Assembly: GCA_026990385.1 (NCBI GenBank)
Contig: JALXDL010000086.1
Span: 1 to 49,939, forward strand
From: DRKI01 sp011051875
GTDB taxonomy: Bacteria; Desulfobacterota; Desulfobulbia; Desulfobulbales; Desulfobulbaceae
DNA: 49,939 nt
Direction: 5' to 3'
Below the pieces are notes generated by a model. It saw nothing but the letters and a program-made list of their open reading frames with translations, did not search any database and was not told the origin of the DNA. Positions 8,151 to 13,766 of the stretch are shown here, piece by piece. Both the position numbers and the translations under genes were made by a program. How positions within the stretch are numbered: position 1 is the first letter of the stretch; each line of letters begins with the position of its first letter.

Positions 8151-8501
8151 ATGAAGAGCAAGGATCTCAAGAAACTCCTTGCCGGCATGGGCATAGCCGG
8201 CCTGATCGGCGCCGGCGGTATGGCCGTGCCCGGCGCCCATGCGGCAGGCAGCGGTTGAACGGCAACGCCCGGTGCAGGTAGCACCGAACATGCCGAGCAG
8301 GCAGCATCAGGTGGTGGTTGAGCCGGTACCAAGGACAGCACCGTGAGTGCTGTGAAGGACCAGGCTGAGCAGACCCTCGAAAGCGCCAAGAAAGAGGTGG
8401 AACAGACTGCCAAGGACAAGGCCAACGAGGCCATAGACAAGGCGGCCGACGAGATGAAGAAACAAGTCGGAGGCAGTGGCTGAAGCGGGACGAAAAAATA
8501 A
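8151..8501 (+). CDS. Selenocysteine-containing radical SAM target peptide (selenobiotic-type)
   Basis: The frame reads 116 residues only if three in-frame TGA codons (8256-8258, 8319-8321, 8481-8483; residues 36, 57 and 111) are decoded as selenocysteine. Contexts are GSG-U-TATPG, SGGG-U-AGTKD and GGSG-U-SGTKK before TAA at 8499. A strong AAGGAGG site (8137-8143) precedes the ATG. Residues 1-33 form a basic-then-hydrophobic leader ending in PGAHAAG; residues 60-107 are a charged amphipathic helix rich in Ala, Lys, Glu and Asp. Each TGA is followed by a stem-loop of bacterial SECIS type. The SPASM radical SAM gene downstream is the expected maturase. Haft and Basu described such pairs of radical SAM maturases with Sec-containing peptides, whose product is unknown. 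A plain gene caller would split or miss this gene. The alternative is a pseudogene with three nonsense codons, which is unlikely given the repeated context and hairpins. Confidence 0.85.
8256..8286 (+). promoter_or_regulatory. SECIS-like element after TGA 1
   Basis: The stem CGGTGC / GCACCG (8270-8275, 8281-8286) closes the 5-nt loop AGGTA. The apical GGT starts after 18 nt downstream of the TGA, the same distance as in Escherichia coli fdhF as I recall that element. This fits bacterial SelB-binding SECIS elements. Confidence 0.75.
8319..8352 (+). promoter_or_regulatory. SECIS-like element after TGA 2
   Basis: The stem CAGCAC / GTGCTG (8336-8341, 8347-8352) closes the loop CGTGA, 20 nt after the TGA. 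Geometry matches the other two elements but the loop has GTG rather than GGT, so it is the weakest of the three. Confidence 0.6.
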
Positions 8502-8518
8502 TGGTGCAGGTTGCACCA
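8481..8518 (+). promoter_or_regulatory. SECIS-like element after TGA 3
   Basis: The stem TGGTGC / GCACCA (8502-8507, 8513-8518) closes the loop AGGTT, with GGT after 25 nt downstream of the TGA. The hairpin lies just past the TAA stop (8499-8501). It is nearly identical in stem and loop to element 1 and is kept unchanged in the duplicated copy at 9723-9870. Confidence 0.7.
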
Positions 8519-8534
8519 GATGGAAGTATTTTTG

Positions 8535-8565
8535 AGAGCCGGTGATCAGGTTGGTTGCCGGCTCT
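8535..8565 (+). terminator. Hairpin between peptide and maturase (attenuator-like)
   Basis: AGAGCCGG (8535-8542) pairs with CCGGCTCT (8558-8565), followed by TCTGTTT. In the second copy (9787-9817) the only stem change turns a G-C into a G-U pair, so the structure is kept. A partial terminator would give more peptide than maturase; this is inference. Confidence 0.5.
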
Positions 8566-8616
8566 TCTGTTTCGGCCTGGCCAGACGGGCCATGATCCTT
8601 CAAACGAGGTGTTCCC

Positions 8617-8668
8617 TTACCCGGCCCGCCGTCGCTGCCGCGGTGCGGATTTTCCCCGCAGCGCCGTC
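8617..8668 (+). pseudogene. Fragment of a second radical SAM maturase
   Basis: Just after repeat copy 1 the equivalent of the maturase start codon reads TTA instead of TTG. The sequence then jumps to a piece matching the interior of the intact maturase: CCCGCCGTCGCTGC (8625-8638 against 10381-10394) and GCGGATTTTCCCCGC (8645-8659 against 10406-10420). Most of the gene is deleted. It indicates that a second maturase once followed the first peptide gene. Confidence 0.7.
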
Positions 8669-8675
8669 ACGCGGG

Positions 8676-9074
8676 TCAGGCGACTATCGTCCGGAGATGA
8701 GGATAGGCAATGATCTTTTCGTCCCTGGTCAACAGGGGCAGTCCCATGGTCATGGCGGTGGCGGTAATGATGCGATCGGCCGGGTCCGGGTGAAATTCTC
8801 CGGGCAGGGAAACAGAACGCAGGGCGATTGTATTGTCAACGGGAAGAAAATGAACGAACGGCAGGCCTTCGGTTTTTCGTATCCAGTCTCTGACAGGAAT
8901 AGTCAACTCCAATCTTCCCTTGGCAGCGAGGAGAGCTATTTCCCAGGTGGAAATCGAAGAGAGATACATTCCCTGCCGCTCCCGAGCCTGCTTGATGGTC
9001 TGGCGGGCCTGCTCCGAAAGAATCTCCGGATCGCTCAGCCACCAGACCCAGACGTGGGTGTCCATCACGATCAT
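8676..9074 (-). CDS. vapC: PIN-domain toxin, VapC type
   Basis: This 132-residue PIN-domain ribonuclease is the likely toxin of a type II toxin-antitoxin pair. Acidic metal-binding residues are visible at Asp5 (MIVMDTHVWVWW), Glu45 (STWEIALL), Asp97 and Asp100 (HPDPADRIITATA). The length is typical. Its start overlaps the stop of the antitoxin gene by 4 nt (ATGA). RNA cleavage is a family expectation; the target cannot be read from the sequence. The pair sits between the two copies of the 148-bp repeat, on the strand opposite to the peptide/maturase genes. Confidence 0.88.
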   Translation of the reverse strand: MIVMDTHVWVWWLSDPEILSEQARQTIKQARERQGMYLSSISTWEIALLAAKGRLELTIPVRDWIRKTEGLPFVHFLPVDNTIALRSVSLPGEFHPDPADRIITATAMTMGLPLLTRDEKIIAYPHLRTIVA

Positions 9075-9304
9075 GGCAGTATTTCCCAGTCGTCAAGACC
9101 AACAGGGTCAAGGGGCTGACTGTATCGCTTTACTGAATGCCGCAGCTCCTTGAGAACATCGTCAGGATCCTCGGTGTAAGGGATAATTTTGAGAACCGGT
9201 TTGCCCCGGTCGGTGATGATGAGTTCGCCGCCATGCTCCTGGATCTCACGGAAGTATTGCAAGGCGCGGGGCTTGAATTGGGATTTGGAGACAACCTGTG
9301 CCAT
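9071..9304 (-). CDS. Phd/YefM-family antitoxin
   Basis: The 77-residue protein starts MAQVVSKSQFKPRALQYFRE and contains the GGELIITDRGKPVLKIIPY segment typical of Phd/YefM antitoxins, which bind their own promoter through the N-terminal fold and neutralise the toxin with a C-terminal tail. The C-terminus is acidic and ends DDWEILP. It lies immediately upstream of, and overlaps, the PIN toxin gene, the usual antitoxin-first order. Confidence 0.87.
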   Translation of the reverse strand: MAQVVSKSQFKPRALQYFREIQEHGGELIITDRGKPVLKIIPYTEDPDDVLKELRHSVKRYSQPLDPVGLDDWEILP

Positions 9305-9722
9305 GTTCTACCCGTTAAGAATGTGTGTAGTACCTGAATCCTGCCACTGGCCATCCTGCCGGAGATGCGAGGTATCAAGGACGAAGACATATACGAAAGA
9401 TCCCTTGATAACGGACAGATTCGGTGAAATTGCCAATCCTGAAGGGCGAGAAAATGCAGAAAACTTTTTCTTCATCTTCAAAGTGCAGGATTCAGGTGGC
9501 ATTGTTCACCTGTCTGCTGTGACCATGTTACCATGGTCACAGACCGGGATCAAGTCTGCGTTTGACGTTATTGGAAAAACAGAAGCCTTGGGGACAGGTG
9601 ATCTGTCTATGGATGACTGTTTTTCCCTTGCAACGCCTCTCGTTCCAGAAAAATATGGCAGGACCGGAAGGGCAAAACAGTCACCGGGCGCAGATTCTCC
9701 AGAAGAGCCTGAAAAAAGTCAG
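9305..9722. other. Relic region between antitoxin and second repeat copy
   Basis: No supported intact gene is seen. A plus-strand frame crosses it but has no ribosome site and runs through the antitoxin in antisense. A perfect 11-bp inverted repeat CTGTGACCATG / CATGGTCACAG with loop TTAC lies at 9517-9542. At its end (about 9697-9749) a frame reading LKKVRGSG-U-SGTKK resembles the C-terminus of the selenopeptide, MKKQVGGSG-U-SGTKK, with no start codon and a stop further upstream, so it looks like the tail of a second, decayed peptide gene. Confidence 0.55.
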
Positions 9723-9870
9723 AGGCAGTGGCTGAAGCGGGACGAAAAAATAATGGTGCAGGTTGCACCAGATGGAAGTATTTTTGAGAGTCGGTGACCA
9801 GGTCGGTTGCCGGCTCTTCTGTTTCGGCCCGGCCAGACGGGCCATGATCCTTCAGACGAGGTGTTCCCTT
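9723..9870 (+). repeat. 148-bp direct repeat, copy 2
   Basis: This copy leads directly into the intact maturase and keeps the third TGA (9733-9735), its SECIS-like stem-loop, the attenuator-like hairpin and the GAGG ribosome site. See copy 1 at 8471-8618. Confidence 0.93.
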
Positions 9871-11507
9871 GCCCAGCCCAGACACCACCCTTGCCGCCCT
9901 CTGCCCGGCCTGCTGCCGGCTTGTGCCCGAGCTGGGCCCTGCCGACGCGGCGGACGACATAGCGGCGGTCCTGTCCCGCCACCCGCAGCAGGCGGCACGC
10001 TACCCCTTTCTCGCCGACCTGGCTGCCGTGGAACAGGCCATTGCCCGGGCGGCCGGGGGTGCCAGCGCCCTGCCGCACCAGGTGGAGCAACTGACCATCA
10101 ACCCGAGCCTGGAGCTGGTGGCCGTGCAGTGGAGCCGGCTGCCGGAACTGGCCCGGGGCGGGGAGGCACGCCCGGAACCATGGCAGGGGTTCGTGCTTAT
10201 CTACCAGCGGCCCGACAGCGGCGAACTGGTCGTCCGCGAGGCCGGGGGACACGACCTGCTGGCCCTGAAGATCGTCAGCGAAGAGCTGGACCCGGACGAG
10301 GCCGCGCGGCAGGGCGGCGTCACCGTGGGCGAGATCGACCATATCCTGTACGGCGCCGGCCAGCTCGGCCTGCTCCTCGCCCCGCCGTCGCTGCTGGTGC
10401 GGGACGCGGATTTTCCCCGCGGCGTCATCACCGATCCGGAGCGGTTCACGGCCCGCGTCTTCACCCTGCAGTGGCACGTCACCCAGGCCTGCGACCTGCA
10501 CTGCCGCCACTGCTACGACCGCAGCGACCGCACCCCCATGGCCCTGGACCGGGCGGTCCGGGTCCTCGACGACCTGCGCGACTTCTGCCAGGCCCACCAC
10601 GTCATGGGCCAGGTGAGCTTCACCGGCGGCAACCCCCTGCTCTATCCCCACTTCAACGAACTCTACCGCGAGGCAGCGGACCGGGGGTTTCTGACCGCCA
10701 TCCTCGGCAATCCCATGCCACGGCAACGCATCGAGGAGATCCTGGCCATTCGCCGGCCCGAGTTCTACCAGGTGAGCCTGGAGGGACTGCGCGACCACAA
10801 CGACTACATCCGCGGCAGGGGCCACTTTGACCGCATCCTGGCCTTTCTCGATATCCTGCGCGAGCTCGACATCTACTCCATGGTCATGCTCACCCTGACC
10901 CGGGCCAACATGGACCAGGTCCTGGAGCTTGCCGAGCTGCTGCGCGGCCGCACCGACCTCTTTACCTTCAACCGGCTGGCCATGGTGGGCGAGGGCGCGG
11001 CCCTGGCCTCGGCGCCGGTGGATCGGTTTCCCGCTTTCCTGGCCGACTACATGGCCGCGGCAGAACAGAATCCCTGCATGGGCCTGAAGGACAACTTCTT
11101 CAACCTGCTCCTGCACCGGCAGGACAGGCCCCTCAAGGGCGGCTGCGCCGGCTTCGGCTGCGGCGCGGCCTTCAACTTTGTCTCGCTCCTGCCCGACGGC
11201 GAGGTCCACGCCTGCCGCAAGCTGCCCTCCCTGATCGGCAACATCTACGATCAGGGAGGGCAGCTTGCGGCAGGCGTGGACCTCGCCGTCGNNNNNNNNN
11301 NCTTTTTTTTTTTAAGGATACGCCGACCCCCGAATCTACCACGGCCGGGCCGCGCAGCGCTACCGCCGGGGATCGGCCGCCTGCAGCGACTGCGGGATCC
11401 GTCCCCTCTGCGGCGGCTGCCTGGCGGTGAGCTACGGCTTTGGCCGGGATATATTCACCGAACCGGACCCCTACTGTTTCCGGTCCATGGCCGCGGAACA
11501 GGAATGA
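9869..11507 (+). CDS. SPASM radical SAM maturase for the selenopeptide (contains assembly gap)
   Basis: The radical SAM core has the CX3CX2C cluster motif in TQACDLHCRHCYD (Cys208, 212, 215). A C-terminal SPASM domain is encoded in another frame after the gap, ending with CSDCGIRPLCGGCLAVSYG and DPYCF before the TGA at 11505-11507. The N-terminal 190 residues form a family-specific domain starting LCPACCRL. The start is TTG at 9869, with GAGG at 9858-9861 and 7 nt spacing. Bases 11292-11301 are N, and the sequence just before is a foldback, so the frame change is very probably an assembly fault, not a mutation. SPASM enzymes use extra Fe-S clusters to modify peptides. With the Sec peptide gene upstream this fits the selenobiotic-type maturase family; the chemistry is unknown. 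Confidence 0.85.
11194..11301. other. Perfect foldback plus N gap, likely assembly artefact
   Basis: Arms of 43 nt (11194-11236 and 11249-11291) are perfect reverse complements around a 12-nt loop, followed by ten Ns and then a run of T unlike the GC-rich gene. It falls inside the conserved SPASM region of the maturase. A read foldback at a contig edge is the simplest explanation. Confidence 0.85.
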
Positions 11508-11516
11508 CCGTTTCCC

Positions 11517-12248
11517 GTGCGCCGCTTCTTTGTCGATCCCCGGGCCATTGACAGTCACACGGCCCGCCTGCACGGCAGCGAGGCCCGCCACCTGGCCACG
11601 GTCCTGCGGCTGCGGCCGGGCGCGGAGACCGAGCTCTTTGACGGCACCGGCCTGCTCTACCGCGGCCGCGTGCGGCAGGTGCGCCCGGACATGGTGGAGG
11701 TGGAGATCCTGGAGCGGCTCCGCCCCGCCCCTGCCCGCTCGCCCGTCACCCTGGCCATGGCCCTGGTCAAGGGGAAGAAGATGGACATGCTGGTGCGCCG
11801 GGCCACGGAGCTTGGCGTGGCGCGCTTTTTGCCGGTGCAGAGCCGCTTCTGCGAAAACCATGGCCGCCGGGAGCGGCAGCTCGACCGCTGGCAGCGCATC
11901 ATGCTCCAGGCCTGCAAGCAGTGCCGCCGGGTTACGCCCATGGAAATCGGCCAGGTCCGGCCCCTGGCCGAGCTGGATACAGCGCCATACCACCACAGGA
12001 TCATGGCCTGGGAAGCAGAGGAACAGGGCGGGTTCCCGGCCGTTCTGGCCACTGATCCCGGCCCGGTCTGCCTGCTCGTCGGCCCCGAGGGCGGCTTTGA
12101 CGCCGACGAGGTTGCCTGGGCCCGCGGCCGCGGCTTTACCTGCGTCTCGCTGGGCCCCCTGGTCCTGACCGCCGACACCGCCGCCCTTGCCGCCATCGCC
12201 ATCACCGGCCACCTGTGCGGCTGGCTCGGGCCGCGCCAGGAGGGCTGA
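11517..12248 (+). CDS. rsmE: 16S rRNA (uracil-1498-N3)-methyltransferase
   Basis: RsmE methylates U1498 of 16S rRNA with SAM. The 243-residue protein has the N-terminal PUA-like part (MRRFFVDPRA, GSEARHLATVLRLRPG) and the SPOUT-fold C-terminal part with LLVGPEGGFDADE near residue 190 and SLGPLVLTADTAALAAI forming the trefoil knot. The start is GTG at 11517, 9 nt after the maturase stop. It overlaps no gene but the next start lies only 1 nt past its stop. It is a housekeeping gene and does not look functionally tied to the selenopeptide locus. Confidence 0.93.
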   Translation: MRRFFVDPRAIDSHTARLHGSEARHLATVLRLRPGAETELFDGTGLLYRGRVRQVRPDMVEVEILERLRPAPARSPVTLAMALVKGKKMDMLVRRATELGVARFLPVQSRFCENHGRRERQLDRWQRIMLQACKQCRRVTPMEIGQVRPLAELDTAPYHHRIMAWEAEEQGGFPAVLATDPGPVCLLVGPEGGFDADEVAWARGRGFTCVSLGPLVLTADTAALAAIAITGHLCGWLGPRQEG

Positions 12249-12249
12249 G

Positions 12250-13098
12250 GTGGCCATCCTGCTGATGTTTCTCTCCTCGGCCTGCTTTGTCACCATGTCG
12301 GCCATGGTCAAGGCCCTGGGCCCTGCCCTGCCCATCACCGAGATCATGTTCCTGCGCAGCCTGATCGCGGTGCCGGTGCTCCTGGCCCTGCTCCTCTACC
12401 AGGGCAAGCCGCTCGTCACCCGGGCCCGGGGCGTGCTGCTGACCCGCAGCCTGTTCGGGATCACGGCCATGTTCTCCTTCTACTACGCCCTGACCCACAT
12501 GCAGCTCACGGACGTGGTCTTCATCGGCCGCTGCCAGCCCATCATCCTGGCCCTGCTCGCGCCCCTGCTGGTGCACGAGAGCTCACCCCGCTCCGCCTGG
12601 GTCGCCATCGTCCTCGGCCTGGCCGGCGCGGCCCTGGTCATGCGGCCGGGCATGCAGTGGTCCGGCCCGGCCCTGGTCGCCTTCCTGGCCGCCACCTGTT
12701 CCGCGGTGGCCCACCTGATGGTGCGCCGCCTGGGCCGGACCGACGACAGCATGGTGATCGTCTTCAACTTCACCCTCATCCTCTCCCTGGCCAGCGGCCT
12801 GGCCTCGGTGCCATCCTTCGTGGCGCCCACGGCGCGCCAGTGGCTCATGCTGCTGGCAATCGCCGCCTTTGCCAGCACGGGCCAATTTCTCCTCACCCGC
12901 GCCTACAGCCTGGACCGGGCCCCGGCAGTGGCGGCGGCCAGCTACACCTCGGTGCCGCTGTCCGTGCTCTACGGGTATCTCTTCTGGCACGAACTGCCGG
13001 GGCTGACGAGCTGGATCGGCGGTCTGCTCATCATCGGCGGCGGCATCTATCTCCTGGCCGAGCGCGTTCACGCCGCCAGGCAGAGTGACGTTTTGTAA
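12250..13098 (+). CDS. DMT-superfamily (EamA) permease
   Basis: The 282-residue inner-membrane protein has about ten hydrophobic segments in two EamA-type halves, including the conserved RSL...VP...LL and SYTSVPLSVLYGYLFWHE patterns. It probably exports a small metabolite; the substrate is unknown. I place the start at GTG 12250, giving MAILLMFLSSACF, because CAGGAGGG lies just upstream and the longer frame from 12187 would add a hydrophilic stretch overlapping rsmE. It follows rsmE by 1 nt, so the two are probably co-translated. Confidence 0.85.
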   Translation: MAILLMFLSSACFVTMSAMVKALGPALPITEIMFLRSLIAVPVLLALLLYQGKPLVTRARGVLLTRSLFGITAMFSFYYALTHMQLTDVVFIGRCQPIILALLAPLLVHESSPRSAWVAIVLGLAGAALVMRPGMQWSGPALVAFLAATCSAVAHLMVRRLGRTDDSMVIVFNFTLILSLASGLASVPSFVAPTARQWLMLLAIAAFASTGQFLLTRAYSLDRAPAVAAASYTSVPLSVLYGYLFWHELPGLTSWIGGLLIIGGGIYLLAERVHAARQSDVL

Positions 13099-13121
13099 TC
13101 CGGGCGGTTTCGTGCTAGTAT
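13093..13121 (+). promoter_or_regulatory. Candidate promoter of dtd
   Basis: TTGTAA (13093-13098) and TAGTAT (13116-13121) are spaced 17 nt, with TGC just before the -10 (extended -10 like). The -35 overlaps the end of the permease gene. Confidence 0.45.
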
Positions 13122-13231
13122 GGTCTGCAAATTGATACAGAACACGCACGTTCAAACACCATGAACAGACCTGTTACCTCTGCATATCGGCGGCCGGTTG
13201 CCTCCTTTTCCCGCCGGCCGGTCATCCTGCC

Positions 13232-13678
13232 ATGAAGGCCGTTGTCCAGCGCGTCAGCCGGGCCAGGGTCGACGTGGACGGGGAATGCACGGGCCGGATC
13301 GGGCCGGGGTTGCTGGTCCTGCTCGGCGTGCACCGCGATGACACTGACAGGGACGCGGCCTGGCTTGCCGACAAGATCGTCAACCTGCGCATCTTCGAGG
13401 ACGATGCCGGCCGCATGAACCGCTCTCTTCCCGATTGCGGCGGCGCCATGCTGGTGGTCTCCCAGTTCACCCTGCTCGGCGACTGCCGCCGGGGACGCCG
13501 CCCTTCCTGGTCCGGGGCCGCGCCGCCCGGGCTGGCGCGGCAGCTCTACCACGACTTTATCGACCTGGTCCGCCGCCAGGGCGTGACCATCCGCACCGGC
13601 CGCTTCGGGGCCCACATGCAGGTCTCCCTGGTCAACGACGGGCCGGTCACCCTGCTCCTCGACTCGCAGCAGCGATAA
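13232..13678 (+). CDS. dtd: D-aminoacyl-tRNA deacylase
   Basis: Dtd removes D-amino acids (and glycine) from mischarged tRNAs. The 148-residue protein has the family start MKAVVQRVSRARVDVDGE, the catalytic-pocket motif VSQFTLLGD near residue 76 and the second conserved motif NDGPVTLLLD near residue 136, which corresponds to the Gly-cisPro region. The length is normal. A 130-nt gap with a candidate promoter separates it from the permease gene. Confidence 0.95.
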   Translation: MKAVVQRVSRARVDVDGECTGRIGPGLLVLLGVHRDDTDRDAAWLADKIVNLRIFEDDAGRMNRSLPDCGGAMLVVSQFTLLGDCRRGRRPSWSGAAPPGLARQLYHDFIDLVRRQGVTIRTGRFGAHMQVSLVNDGPVTLLLDSQQR

Positions 13679-13766
13679 TTTTTATAATAACAACAAGTTA
13701 CAACAATCGAAATCCAGTTCTGCCGCCCACCTCCGGGCCGGCCGCAACTTCAACCACAGACACGCC

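Larger units (their letters stand above)
8471..8618 (+). repeat. 148-bp direct repeat, copy 1
   Basis: The block holds the last codons of the selenopeptide gene, its third TGA and SECIS, and the spacer up to the maturase start codon. It matches 9723-9870 with about five substitutions and no gap (offset 1252). The copies flank a maturase fragment and a toxin-antitoxin pair. Confidence 0.93.

Noticed and set aside
8151..8501. Reading the peptide gene as a pseudogene with three nonsense codons
   Set aside because: All three stops are TGA in the same Gly/Ser context with downstream SECIS-type hairpins, and no other stop or frameshift is present.
8307..8603. 98-residue minus-strand frame opposite the peptide gene
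   Set aside because: Antisense shadow of the peptide gene and the repeated spacer; a similar frame at 9607-9960 arises from the duplicated copy.
9189..9797. 202-residue plus-strand frame in the relic region
   Set aside because: It runs antisense through the antitoxin and across the 148-bp repeat in a different frame from the peptide.
11302..11551. Continuation of the maturase frame after the N gap
   Set aside because: The SPASM cysteine motif is in another frame; the continued frame gives a random Arg/Pro/Leu-rich sequence.
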